Shown piece after piece: positions 44,223 through 52,588 of a DNA stretch of 64,000 bases. The stretch is from assembly GCF_031822435.1 (NCBI RefSeq), contig NZ_JAVQLW010000005.1:260623-324622 (forward strand), in the 5' to 3' direction. A program made the translations under genes and the position numbers. The notes under the pieces are model-generated. The model did not search any database and had not been told where the DNA came from. It worked only from the letters and a program-made list of their open reading frames with translations. The first letter of the stretch is position 1; every line of letters begins with the position of its first letter. The DNA is from Paracoccus sp. MBLB3053. GTDB lineage: Bacteria; Pseudomonadota; Alphaproteobacteria; Rhodobacterales; Rhodobacteraceae.

Positions 44223-44237
44223 ATAGGCGGGATCTAT
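44223..44237. promoter_or_regulatory. OxyR-type binding site upstream of ahpC
   Basis: ATAG-N7-CTAT, the published OxyR half-site core, lies about 80 bases upstream of the ahpC ATG. Read on the minus strand it directly overlaps a -35-like TATCAA that is followed, 17 bases on, by ATTTTA. That placement fits activation by contact with RNA polymerase. Only one clear half-site is present. Confidence 0.72.
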
Positions 44238-44408
44238 CACTTATGCTGCGACTGCGAAATCATGGGGAAAATCGCGCTTCCGGGAATGCCTTGTACGTGA
44301 TGAATATCGCCTATGTGCCTGACACATGGCTCTTTTACGGACAATTTGGCCGGAATGCAGGGCTCAGACAGGGCCTCTGCCCGTCTCTGGTCGCTCTGCA
44401 ATAAGAAA

Positions 44409-44435
44409 CGCTGCCCGAGCCCCGCCCGGGCAGCG
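44409..44435 (-). terminator. Terminator of the ABC importer operon
   Basis: CGCTGCCCG and CGGGCAGCG form a perfect 9-bp stem with a 9-base loop, 8 bases after the substrate-binding-protein stop; on the minus strand it is followed by TTTCTTATT, a good Rho-independent signature. Confidence 0.85.
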
Positions 44436-44442
44436 AAATGGT

Positions 44443-45453
44443 CTATTGCGTCAAGGCAACCGCTGCCTTCTCGACGAAGGCGTTCGTGTAGGTTTTGTCG
44501 AGATCGACATTGGCGCCCGCGATTTCCGGCGAATTGAAGCTCATGACCTCGAGAACCGCCTTGGCCGCTTCGGGGGACATCACGCCATCTTCGGAAATCA
44601 TCTCGAGGCTGTTCTGAAGCGAGTCGATATAGATCTGCACATCCGCACCGACCAGTTCGGGCGGCATCTTCGCCGCGATCTCCTCGGGCGTCGAGCTATG
44701 AATGAACTTCAGCGTATCGACAAGCGCCGCGGCCAGGGCCTGCGCTTCCTCGGGATGGGCGTCGATCCATTCCTGGCGCGTGTAAAGCGCGCCGCCTGCA
44801 TAATCGGCGCCGAACAGATGGCGGGCATCCGCTTCCTTGCGGGTATCGACGAGGATGTTCAGGTCGGGATACATCTTGCCCAGCTGCGAGATCGCGGGAT
44901 CAAGCGTCACGACTGCATCGATCTGGCCTTTCTCGAGCGCGGCGACCGCCGTGGCGCCAAGCCCGACCCCGACCACTGAGGCGGCATCGGGCTCAAGCCC
45001 CTCGCGAGACAACATGTATTTCAGGAAAAAGTCCGTCGAAGAGCCCGGAGCGGTCACGCCGACCGTCTTTCCCTTCAGGTCCGCCACCGATTTGATCGTG
45101 TCGGTATTCTTGGGCGAGACAACCAGCGCAAGGCCCGGAAGGCGATCCATCACGACAAGTGATGCCAGTTGCTGCTTTTTCGCAGCCAGGCTGATGGTGT
45201 GCTCGTAATAGCCAGAGACAACGTCCGCGCTGCCACCGACAACGGCCTTAAGCGCAGCCGATCCGCCCTTGAAGTCGATCAACTCCACATCGACCCCGTG
45301 CTTCTCGTAATTGCCAAGCTGTTCGGCCAGGACGGTGGGCAGGTAGCAGATGCAGCTCGATCCGCCGATGGCGATCTTGACGGTGTCCGCCTGAGCCGAA
45401 CCCGCCGCCGCCATCGCAAAGATGCCGGCCATGATGCTGTATTTCAGTTTCAC
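44443..45453 (-). CDS. ABC importer substrate-binding protein (NMT1/TauA/SsuA-like)
   Basis: The 336-residue periplasmic binding protein starts at a GTG preceded by GGAGG and has a signal peptide (MKLKYSIMAGIFAMAAAGSAQA). The fold signature of the nitrate/sulfonate/taurine group is clear: SSCICYLPTVLAEQLGNY, GGSAALKAVVGGSADVVSG and DLKGKTVGVTAPGSSTDFF, with the second lobe containing ALEKGQIDAVVTLDPA. The CIC pair near the ligand cleft is unusual in this group. Ligand is unknown; a sulfonate, a pyrimidine precursor or a similar organic acid are possible. The third gene of an operon (ATPase, permease, binding protein in transcription order), ended by a good terminator. Confidence 0.9.
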   Translation of the reverse strand: MKLKYSIMAGIFAMAAAGSAQADTVKIAIGGSSCICYLPTVLAEQLGNYEKHGVDVELIDFKGGSAALKAVVGGSADVVSGYYEHTISLAAKKQQLASLVVMDRLPGLALVVSPKNTDTIKSVADLKGKTVGVTAPGSSTDFFLKYMLSREGLEPDAASVVGVGLGATAVAALEKGQIDAVVTLDPAISQLGKMYPDLNILVDTRKEADARHLFGADYAGGALYTRQEWIDAHPEEAQALAAALVDTLKFIHSSTPEEIAAKMPPELVGADVQIYIDSLQNSLEMISEDGVMSPEAAKAVLEVMSFNSPEIAGANVDLDKTYTNAFVEKAAVALTQ

Positions 45454-45473
45454 GTCTTTCCTCCCTCGAAAAA

Positions 45474-46259
45474 TCAATGATGCGACTGGCTGTCGGGACG
45501 CCAGACCAGCAGGCGCCGTTCGGCCAGAGTGACCAGCCAGTCGATGACAAGCACGAAACCCGACAGGACGAACATGCCTGCAAAGACCCCTGCGATATCG
45601 AACATCCCCTCGGCCTGGGCGATCAGGTAGCCAAGGCCCGCCGCCGATCCAAGATATTCGCCGACCACGGCCCCGACGACGGCAAACCCGATCGAGATGT
45701 GCAGCGACGAGAACACCCAGGTCAGCGCCGATGGCAGGTAGACATGGCGCAGCAGTTGGCGCTCGGTCATGCCCAGCATCCGCGCGTTCTGCAGCACGGT
45801 CTGGTTCACCTCCTTCACGCCCTGATAGACGTTGAAGAACACGATGAAGAAGACCAGCGTGAAGCCCAGGGCGACCTTGGACCAGATCCCGAGACCGAAC
45901 CAAAGCGTGAAGATCGGCGCCAGAACCACGCGCGGCAGCGAATTGGCGGCCTTGATATAAGGATCGAACACCGCGGCCAGCCCTGGCCGTCGCGCAAGCC
46001 AGAAGCCAAGGATCAGCGCCGCGACGGTCCCGATCACGAAGGCGAGAGCCGCTTCCAGCAAGGTGATCCAGAGGTGGTACCAGATGTCGCCCGAGGCAAA
46101 CCAGGCAAGGATCTGGCGCGCAACATCGCCGGGCGTCGAAAAGAAGAACTGCGTTCGTGCCGGATCGCCGAACAGGGCAGTATTCGTGAGCACCCACCAG
46201 AACAGGACTGCGACGACCGCCACGAGAGCCTGCAGAAGGAAAAGGACAGATCTGCGCAT
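45474..46259 (-). CDS. ABC importer permease (TauC/SsuC-like)
   Basis: The 261-residue inner-membrane permease has six hydrophobic segments and the EAA loop EVNQTVLQNARMLGMTERQLLRHVYLPSALTWVF (read in parts), which docks to the ATPase. GWLIAQAEGMFD-like GYLIAQAEGMFD and the final VIDWLVTLAERRLLVWRP are typical of the SsuC/TauC group. It overlaps the ATPase gene by one base and precedes the binding protein by 20. Confidence 0.93.
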   Translation of the reverse strand: MRRSVLFLLQALVAVVAVLFWWVLTNTALFGDPARTQFFFSTPGDVARQILAWFASGDIWYHLWITLLEAALAFVIGTVAALILGFWLARRPGLAAVFDPYIKAANSLPRVVLAPIFTLWFGLGIWSKVALGFTLVFFIVFFNVYQGVKEVNQTVLQNARMLGMTERQLLRHVYLPSALTWVFSSLHISIGFAVVGAVVGEYLGSAAGLGYLIAQAEGMFDIAGVFAGMFVLSGFVLVIDWLVTLAERRLLVWRPDSQSHH

Positions 46260-47065
46260 CAGGCGGTTTTCTCCGTGCTGTAACCGTAAGCTTTGAGCAC
46301 CTGCTCCTTGAGAATGTGCCAGATGTCCCTGTGCAGGTTCTGGAATTCCGGGGTCAGCTTGATCTCGGATACGTCGCGGGGACGTTCGAGAGGGATCGGA
46401 AAATCGCCGATGATCCGTGCATCCGGCCCCGTCGACAGGATCACGACACGGTCGGAAAGCGAGATCGCCTCTTCCAGATCATGCGTGACGAACATCACCG
46501 CCTTGCGATCCTGTTGCCAAAGCTCAAGCAGAAGATCCCCCATGATCAGCCGTGTCTGCGCGTCAAGCGGCCCGAACGGCTCATCCATCAGCAGGATCTC
46601 GGGGTCACGGATCAGCACCTGTGCCATGGCCACGCGCTTGCGCTGGCCACCCGAAAGCATGTGCGGATACCGATCGCCAAAGCCGCGAAGACCGACCTTG
46701 ACCAGCCATTCATCCGCTCGCGCCAGGGCTTCACGGCGGGGCACGCCCTCGATTTCAAGCGAGATCGCGACATTGTCTCGCGAAGTCTTCCACGGCATCA
46801 GCGCATCCGCCTGAAACAGGTAACCGGCGCTGCGATTAAGACCGGACAATTGCTTGCCGTCTATTTCGACCGCGCCGGCCGAAGGACGAAGCAGGCCGGC
46901 CGCGGCATTCAGCAAGGTGGATTTTCCCGACCCGGTCGGTCCGACAATCGCGACGAATTCTCCGCGACCTACGCTCAGATCCGCTCCGGCCACTGCTCGA
47001 AATACCGGCTTTCCCTTGACCGCAAAACTGATGTCCACAGCCTTTAGTTGAATGGCTGCTGTCAT
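46259..47065 (-). CDS. ABC importer ATP-binding protein (TauB/SsuB-like)
   Basis: The 268-residue ATPase has Walker A GPTGSGKST (about residue 42), the Q-loop region YLFQADALMPWKTSRDN, signature LSGGQRKRVAMAQVL, Walker B LLMDEPFGPLDAQT and the H-loop FVTHDLEEAISLSDRV, all as in the nitrate/sulfonate/taurine ATPases. The start at 47065 (MTAAIQLKAVD) follows GGAGGGCGC. First gene of the importer operon; about 258 bases of intergenic DNA precede it, with no clear operator apart from a long-looped repeat (47249-47293). Confidence 0.94.
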   Translation of the reverse strand: MTAAIQLKAVDISFAVKGKPVFRAVAGADLSVGRGEFVAIVGPTGSGKSTLLNAAAGLLRPSAGAVEIDGKQLSGLNRSAGYLFQADALMPWKTSRDNVAISLEIEGVPRREALARADEWLVKVGLRGFGDRYPHMLSGGQRKRVAMAQVLIRDPEILLMDEPFGPLDAQTRLIMGDLLLELWQQDRKAVMFVTHDLEEAISLSDRVVILSTGPDARIIGDFPIPLERPRDVSEIKLTPEFQNLHRDIWHILKEQVLKAYGYSTEKTA

Positions 47066-47323
47066 GCGCCCTCCTTGAAACATCCCCTCAATCCTCGGAC
47101 GGTTCAACCGGCCCGGGCTCCCAGCCACCACTTAGCCTGTCTGACAACCGGGGAGCAAGGCAATGCGGCCCTTTCCGTGACAAGAGATTGCCACTTGAGG
47201 CTTGTATTCGTGAGAAAACGTCGTGCCAGTCGTGCATTTCCCACCGGGTTCGGTGATCTTTGGCAAGTCTGGCGCGTTCGGGGCGATCACCGAATTACGC
47301 AGGGCGCGGCCTCGCCGGGTCGT

Positions 47324-48022
47324 TCAGATCCGGCGCAGAGGCGCCGCCGCGACGACGGGACCGGTCGCAACGCCCGTTGGCGTTCCTCCGGCAGGCTCGT
47401 CGGTGATTGCCAGGGTCGCATTGGCGACCAGCTCGCGCAGTTCATCCGGGATGGGCATGGCCGCCTGGCCCTGATGCGGCATGACCCCGAGCGAAATCGG
47501 CGCGAGATCGCCCTGGATCAGCCAGAGCTCGAAATCCCGTCCATCGGCAGGTTCTGCGCCGCCGACCGAAACCCGCATCTCGCCGCTTTTTTCGTCGTAA
47601 AGCGCAGCCAGCCGCACTGCCCCATCCGCCGAGACCATGTCGGAAACCCACAGGCTGGGCGCCTCGGGCTCGTGCGCGGGGCCAAGCCAAAGCACCCCGG
47701 CCAGCATGACCGCCGCAAGGCTTGCCCCCAGGCCGAGCCAGCGCCAAAGCCGATCAACCCCCGCACGCACAGTGCTTGCCGATGCAGAGAACAATCGCCG
47801 ATCGATCCTTGACCAGACGCCAGCGGGTGGTGTCACAGGTTCGAACGCTTCTGAGAGCGGATCAAAATGTGCCTCCCACCTTTCCACCTCGGCCTGCAAT
47901 TGCGGCTCGCGCGCCAGCCGGGCGCGAAATCGCTGCCTTTCGGCATGGGGCAAGGTGCCAAGAACATATTCACCCGCAGTGGCGGTGTCGCCGGGATCGG
48001 GGGCGCCGGATTCTTCGATCAT
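47324..48022 (-). CDS. Anti-sigma factor (RskA/SigK-regulator type)
   Basis: The 232-residue membrane-bound regulator holds its sigma factor inactive. The N-terminal cytosolic region (about 1-80: TAGEYVLGTLPHAERQRFRARL, WEAHFDPLSEAF) is the anti-sigma K helical domain; one membrane helix lies at about 92-115 (GLGASLAAVMLAGVLWLG). The periplasmic C-terminal domain (RLAALYDEKSGEMRVSVGG, FELWLIQGD, PISLGVMP) is the RskA fold. Start at 48022 overlaps the sigma-factor stop by four bases. Confidence 0.9.
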   Translation of the reverse strand: MIEESGAPDPGDTATAGEYVLGTLPHAERQRFRARLAREPQLQAEVERWEAHFDPLSEAFEPVTPPAGVWSRIDRRLFSASASTVRAGVDRLWRWLGLGASLAAVMLAGVLWLGPAHEPEAPSLWVSDMVSADGAVRLAALYDEKSGEMRVSVGGAEPADGRDFELWLIQGDLAPISLGVMPHQGQAAMPIPDELRELVANATLAITDEPAGGTPTGVATGPVVAAAPLRRI

Positions 48023-48603
48023 CGCGACAGGCACTCCCTCAACTGGATCAGGCTGCGTCGCAGCCAGCTTCGCATGGTGTTGAGAGGCACGGTAAATCGC
48101 TCGGCCAGTTCGAGATAGCTTTCGCCCTCGACATAGGCGAGGCGGACGGCCTCGGCGCGTGGCGGAGCCAACTCGGACATGCACATGTCGATCTGCCGCC
48201 CTTCCGAACGCAGGATCGCCCGGTCTTCGGGACCCGGCGCACTATCTGCAACGGGCTCGGTTTCTTCGATCGTACCGCCGCCGGGCTTGCGGGCCCGCAG
48301 CAGGTCGATCGCATGGTTGCGCGCGACCGTGTTCAGCCATGCCTGCGGGCTCGAAACATGCGGCAGGTAGCGGTCGGCGCTGTACCATATCTTGACGAAA
48401 ATTTCCTGCAAGGCGTCCTCGGCTTCCTGCCTGTCACGAAGGATACGAAGACAAATGCCGAAAAGTTTCGGAGCAGCCAGATCATAGAGCCTCGCGAAGG
48501 CCGCCCGGTCACGCAAGGCGGTGCGGCCCAGCAATTCGGGCAACTCCAATGATCCATCGGTCATCTGTTCAAGCTCCGCCTCGTCAGGGGCAGGATGCCG
48601 CAA
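48019..48603 (-). CDS. ECF sigma factor (SigK/RpoE-like)
   Basis: The 194-residue extracytoplasmic-function sigma factor contains region 2 (FARLYDLAAPKLFGICLRIL, EAEDALQEIFVKIWYSA, YLPHVSSPQAWLNTVARNHAIDLLRAR read in parts) and region 4 (APPRAEAVRLAYVEGESYLELAERFTVPLNTMRSWLRRSL read in parts). It is encoded just before its anti-sigma factor with a four-base overlap and divergent from the fasciclin gene. In related bacteria such sigma factors control photo-oxidative and peroxide-stress genes; the lipid cluster next door is the natural regulon. Confidence 0.92.
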   Translation of the reverse strand: MRHPAPDEAELEQMTDGSLELPELLGRTALRDRAAFARLYDLAAPKLFGICLRILRDRQEAEDALQEIFVKIWYSADRYLPHVSSPQAWLNTVARNHAIDLLRARKPGGGTIEETEPVADSAPGPEDRAILRSEGRQIDMCMSELAPPRAEAVRLAYVEGESYLELAERFTVPLNTMRSWLRRSLIQLRECLSR

Positions 48604-48722
48604 GCCCGGATGGCACGCAAGCAGCCGACCCCACTCGCCAGAAGATCACGAGCGCGTGATGCGTGCAACTTCCCTTGTCGCGGTCCCGTCTCGGAAATCA
48701 CTGGTCAAAATGGAGGTTTGAC

Positions 48723-49247
48723 ATGACTTTCGCTAAATTCGGTGCGGCTGCGGCCGTCGCCCTTTCGCTGAGCACGGTGGCCGCGACGGCCGACATGCAT
48801 GGCTCCATGCCCGCCACTGTGGTCGAGATCGTCACGGGTTCGGAGGATCACGAGACGCTGGAACAGGCGGTCATCGCGGCGGGCCTTGCCGATACCTTGT
48901 CGGGCGCCGGCCCCTTCACCGTCTTCGGGCCGACTGACGCCGCATTCGCCGCGCTGCCGGAAGGCGCGCTGGACGATGCGCTGAAACCGGAAAATGTCGA
49001 GACATTGCAGAAAATCCTTGGCTGTCATGTTGTCGCCAGCAAGGCGATGGCCGCCGATGTCATTGGGCTCGTGGAACAGGGCGGCGGAATGGCCGAAGTC
49101 ACCACGATCGGCAATTGTCGACTGCGCCTGTCGGTGATGGACGGCAAGGTGATGATCAACGATGCCGTCACGGTAACGGCGGCGGATCTGGCAGCCGGGA
49201 ACGGCGTGGTTCACGTCATCGACGGCGTGCTTCTGCCGGCAAGCTGA
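48723..49247 (+). CDS. Secreted fasciclin-domain protein
   Basis: The 174-residue protein has a Sec signal peptide (about residues 1-23) and one fasciclin (FAS1) domain with the H1 motif TVFGPTDAAFAALPEG and the C-terminal H2 region NGVVHVIDGVLLP. FAS1 proteins are adhesive or stress-related; in Rhodobacter relatives one is among the genes strongly induced by singlet oxygen. The internal cysteines (ILGCHVV and IGNCRLR) could form a disulfide. The start at 48723 has GGAGG close upstream. It is followed by a strong hairpin. Confidence 0.92.
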   Translation: MTFAKFGAAAAVALSLSTVAATADMHGSMPATVVEIVTGSEDHETLEQAVIAAGLADTLSGAGPFTVFGPTDAAFAALPEGALDDALKPENVETLQKILGCHVVASKAMAADVIGLVEQGGGMAEVTTIGNCRLRLSVMDGKVMINDAVTVTAADLAAGNGVVHVIDGVLLPAS

Positions 49248-49261
49248 TAAAGGCCGATCCC

Positions 49262-49291
49262 GCGGCGCGGGGAGCCAACATCCCGCGCCGC
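49262..49291 (+). terminator. Hairpin after the fasciclin gene
   Basis: GCGGCGCGGG and CCCGCGCCGC form a perfect 10-bp stem with a 10-base loop, 14 bases after the fasciclin stop and 36 bases before the next start. It should reduce, rather than fully prevent, read-through into the FAD gene. Confidence 0.75.
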
Positions 49292-49327
49292 ATTCTCTGC
49301 ACGACATTTCGGAAAAGCGGATATTCC

Positions 49328-50617
49328 ATGGCACAAGAAGGCAGGCTGCGAATTGCCATCATCGGCTCGGGCATTTCGGGGCTGGGGGCGGCATGGCTGA
49401 TGGACGATCACCACGACATCGTCCTTTTCGAGGCCGAGGGCCGAGCCGGGGGCCATGCCCGGACAGTCCGCGCCGAGGGCGTCGAGGTCGATACCGGTTT
49501 CATCGTCTGCAACCGGCGCACCTATCCGCTTTTCGTCTCCCTGATGGATCATCTTGGCGTCGCCCTTGAACAAAGCGACATGTCCTTTTCCGCCAGCTTC
49601 GGCGCGGGCAAGTACGAATATGGTACTTTCTCGACCCGCGCGCTGTTCGCCCAACCCATGTGCCTTGTCGATGCCGGCCACTGGCGGCTCATCCGCGACA
49701 TTCTTCGATTTTTCCGAGAGGCGCCCGCGCATCGAGAACATGGCGGCAGCATCAGCGATCTGGTTCGCGCGCTGAACCTGGGCGACGAGTTCCGCGATCG
49801 CTTCCTGCTGCCTATTTCCGGCGCGATCTGGTCCACCTCGATGGCGCGGATGCTGGATTTTCCTGCGGGACCACTGGTGCAGTTCTTCGACAATCACGGG
49901 CTTCTGGCTGTGAACGGACAGCCGCGATGGCTGACGGTCAACGGGGGGTCGCGCAGCTATGTCGACGCCATCTTGTCCCGTCTGCGCGGATCTGTGCGGC
50001 TTGCCACACCGGTTCATCGTGTCCGGCGTGACCCTGACGGCATGGTTCGGGTCGTGAGCCCACGTGGAGAAGAACGATTTGACCGGGTGATCTTTGCCAC
50101 CCACGCGCCACAGACGCTTGCCCTGCTTGAACGACCCGACCCGGACGAGGCGCACATCCTGGGGGCCATCACCACGCGACCGAACCGAATGGTCCTGCAT
50201 TCGGACCCCCGGTTCATGCCGCGGCGCAAGACTGCCTGGGCGTCGTGGAACTACGTGACCCGTGACGATCAGCCACTGCCCGATCAACCAATCAGCCTGT
50301 CCTACTGGATGAACCGTTTGCAGAACCTCAGGACCGCACGCCCGCTGATCGTGACCCTGAACCCCGAATTCGAACCGCTTCATGTCCTGGACGAGGCCGT
50401 TTTTGCACATCCCCAGTTCGATGCCCCCGCCATTGCGGCACAGGCGCGACTGCCCTCGATCCAGGGTCGTGGCGGCGTCTTTCACGCCGGGGCCTGGACG
50501 CGTTACGGTTTTCACGAGGACGGCCTGCTTTCGGCGCTTCGTGTCGCACAGTCGATGGGCATCGCCTGGCCACTCGGGCCCGATCCATGGACCATGCCAA
50601 GGGTCTTGTCGGCATGA
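49328..50617 (+). CDS. FAD-dependent NAD(P)-binding oxidoreductase (amine-oxidase-like)
   Basis: The 429-residue flavoprotein has the Rossmann motif IIGSGISGLGAAWLM (about 12-26), then FEAEGRAGGHART for the FAD ribose and phosphates, DTGFIVCNRRTYP, and a C-terminal FAD contact region (GVFHAGAWTRYGFHEDGLLSAL). This group is found next to CFA-synthase-like methyltransferases and DUF1365 proteins in many proteobacteria; in Rhodobacter sphaeroides comparable genes belong to a sigma-E-controlled set linked to furan/branched fatty acids. A fatty-acyl desaturating or oxidising role is therefore likely, but not shown here. Confidence 0.88.
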   Translation: MAQEGRLRIAIIGSGISGLGAAWLMDDHHDIVLFEAEGRAGGHARTVRAEGVEVDTGFIVCNRRTYPLFVSLMDHLGVALEQSDMSFSASFGAGKYEYGTFSTRALFAQPMCLVDAGHWRLIRDILRFFREAPAHREHGGSISDLVRALNLGDEFRDRFLLPISGAIWSTSMARMLDFPAGPLVQFFDNHGLLAVNGQPRWLTVNGGSRSYVDAILSRLRGSVRLATPVHRVRRDPDGMVRVVSPRGEERFDRVIFATHAPQTLALLERPDPDEAHILGAITTRPNRMVLHSDPRFMPRRKTAWASWNYVTRDDQPLPDQPISLSYWMNRLQNLRTARPLIVTLNPEFEPLHVLDEAVFAHPQFDAPAIAAQARLPSIQGRGGVFHAGAWTRYGFHEDGLLSALRVAQSMGIAWPLGPDPWTMPRVLSA

Positions 50618-51408
50618 GCGCGGATCTTTGGGATGGCGCATTGATCGATTGTGCGATCTGGCATGGTCGGACCGGCAAGCTGTCGCGTTCATTTCGTTAC
50701 GACGCGACCTACATTGCCCTTCCGCTTGAAGAGTTCGAGCGCGGGACCCTTGCCCTGCGCCCCGACAGGCGCGGGATCTGGTCGGTTCGCCCGTGCGACT
50801 ACGGTTGGCGCGACGGCAGGGATTTGCGCGGCTTCATGCGGGAAAGGCTTGCCCCGGCCGGGCTGGACCATTGCCGCGTCACGCTGGTCACCATGCCACG
50901 CAGCCTAGGATATGGATTCAACCCGGTAAGTTTCTGGCTGGCGCGCGACCACCATGGACTGCGCGCGGTTCTGGCCGAAGTGTCGAACACGTTCGGAGAA
51001 CGCCACGCCTATCTCGTGCGCCATACCGACAACCGGGTGATCATGGCTTCGGATCGGATCGAAGGGGAAAAGCTTTTCCATGTCTCGCCCTTCCTGCCGC
51101 GACACGGGCGTTATGTCTTCCGCTTCGACCACGGACCGGACAGGTTCGGCGCTTGGGTGGACTGGCTCTCTCCGGGTGATGGAACGACGCTGCGCACCTC
51201 GATGGTCGGGCCTGCACGCGCGCTCGACCGAAAAAGCCTGAACCGCGCCATGCTGCATCATCCGGTCCAGGCCCAGAAGGTCATCTGCCTGATCCATTGG
51301 CAGGCGGCCCGGTTGGCCCTGCGCGGCGCAGGATATCGCAGAAAGCCCGCCCAGCTTGATGTAACATCATCCGAGGCAACCGCCGAAACCGGAGCCCGCG
51401 ATGTTTGA
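50614..51408 (+). CDS. DUF1365 protein
   Basis: The 264-residue protein contains the family motifs HGRTGKLSRSFRYDATY, VTLVTMPRSLGYGFNPVSFWL and EVSNTFGERHAYLV. The function is unknown; it is almost always coupled to the FAD oxidoreductase and the CFA-like methyltransferase, as here (four-base overlap upstream, eight-base overlap downstream). A role in membrane fatty-acid modification is the usual inference. The start at 50614 (MSADLWDGAL) is chosen over an in-frame ATG at 50587, which is inside the upstream gene. Confidence 0.9.
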   Translation: MSADLWDGALIDCAIWHGRTGKLSRSFRYDATYIALPLEEFERGTLALRPDRRGIWSVRPCDYGWRDGRDLRGFMRERLAPAGLDHCRVTLVTMPRSLGYGFNPVSFWLARDHHGLRAVLAEVSNTFGERHAYLVRHTDNRVIMASDRIEGEKLFHVSPFLPRHGRYVFRFDHGPDRFGAWVDWLSPGDGTTLRTSMVGPARALDRKSLNRAMLHHPVQAQKVICLIHWQAARLALRGAGYRRKPAQLDVTSSEATAETGARDV

Positions 51409-52588
51409 GCGACAGATCCAGGATGAGTTTCTTCGCAGTCTGCAGGCCATTTCGCATGGCAGCCTGCGGCTGACCACGCCGGACGGGGTGGTCCACGACT
51501 TTGCGGGCTACCGGCCGGGGCCGCAAGCCGTTCTTGAAATCCGTGACTGGCGCATGGTTCCGGCGCTTGCCGCGCGGGGCGATGTGGGGCTGACCGAAGC
51601 CTATCGCGACGTCTGGTACGACACGCCCGATCTGACCGGTTTGCTGACCTTTGGCCTGCTGAACGAAGCCTCGCTTGACCGGTTCATCTATGGCGGGCGG
51701 CTGAACCGGCTTGCCATGCGCGTGCTTTACCTGCTCAATCGCAATTCGCGGGCCGGTTCTCGGCGCAACATCTCGTCGCATTACGATCTGGGAAATGAAT
51801 TCTACCGGCTGTGGCTGGATGAGACGATGACCTATTCGTCGGCGATCTTTGGCCCCGATGATGACCTGGCTGCCGCTCAGGGGCGCAAGTACGATCGCAT
51901 CCTGGATGGGCTTGGAGCAGGGTCTGGGCGGCTGCTGGAGATCGGCTGCGGCTGGGGTGGCTTCGCGGAACGTGCGCTGCAGCGCGGCGACTTCGCAGCG
52001 AAGGGCCTGACCCTCTCGGTCGAGCAGGCAAGCTATGCGCGCAATCGGCTTGGCGATACGGCCGAAATTGCGCTGCAGGACTATCGCGACGAGACGGGGC
52101 GCTTCGACCATGTCGTGTCGATCGAGATGTTCGAAGCCGTGGGCGAACGTTTCTGGCCGGTCTACTTTCGCAAGCTCGGTCAGGTCCTCAGCGACCGGGG
52201 CCGCGCGATGATCCAGACGATCACTCTCGCCGACCGCTATTTCGATCGCTACCGGAAAGGCGGCGACATGGTCCGAAGCTTCATCTTTCCGGGGGGCATG
52301 TTGCCTTCGCCAGCGCGGTTTCGCGCCGAGGCAGAAAAGGCCGGCCTGCGCATCGAGGAGGCTCATGGCTTCGGCCTGGATTATGCCCGGACGCTGTCGC
52401 TGTGGCTGGACCGGTTCGACGCGCGCCGCGCCGAAATCCTGGCGATGGGTTTTGACGAGGCTTTCATTCGCATCTGGCGCTTCTATCTCTCGGCCTGTGC
52501 GGCCTCTTTCTCGGTCGGTCGAACCGATGTCGTGCAATACCGCCTAGCCCATGCAGAGGCCGCATCAGGTTATCGTCCCCGCAGATGA
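51401..52588 (+). CDS. Cyclopropane-fatty-acyl-phospholipid-synthase-like methyltransferase
   Basis: The 395-residue SAM-dependent enzyme methylates unsaturated acyl chains in membrane phospholipids. It has the family motif SSHYDLGNEFYRLWLDETMTYSSAIF (about 125-150, read in two parts), the SAM-binding LLEIGCGWGGFAERAL (about 180), and VSIEMFEAVGERFWPVYF, which includes the bicarbonate/active-site glutamate region. C-terminal WLDRFDARRAEILAMGFDEAFIRIW is typical. Within this gene set it could make cyclopropane rings or methyl-branched precursors of furan fatty acids; sequence alone does not decide. Confidence 0.93.
   Translation: MFERQIQDEFLRSLQAISHGSLRLTTPDGVVHDFAGYRPGPQAVLEIRDWRMVPALAARGDVGLTEAYRDVWYDTPDLTGLLTFGLLNEASLDRFIYGGRLNRLAMRVLYLLNRNSRAGSRRNISSHYDLGNEFYRLWLDETMTYSSAIFGPDDDLAAAQGRKYDRILDGLGAGSGRLLEIGCGWGGFAERALQRGDFAAKGLTLSVEQASYARNRLGDTAEIALQDYRDETGRFDHVVSIEMFEAVGERFWPVYFRKLGQVLSDRGRAMIQTITLADRYFDRYRKGGDMVRSFIFPGGMLPSPARFRAEAEKAGLRIEEAHGFGLDYARTLSLWLDRFDARRAEILAMGFDEAFIRIWRFYLSACAASFSVGRTDVVQYRLAHAEAASGYRPRR

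Larger units (their letters stand above)
44143..44442. other. Intergenic region upstream of ahpC
   Basis: This 300-base gap carries the ahpC promoter with its OxyR-type site, and the terminator of the ABC importer operon. No other gene is supported; a weak short open frame on the plus strand has no domain features. Confidence 0.6.

Noticed and set aside
47249..47293. Inverted repeat TTCGGTGATC/GATCACCGAA as a terminator
   Set aside because: The arms match perfectly, but the loop is 25 bases and there is no T-run on either strand. An operator role is possible but unsupported.
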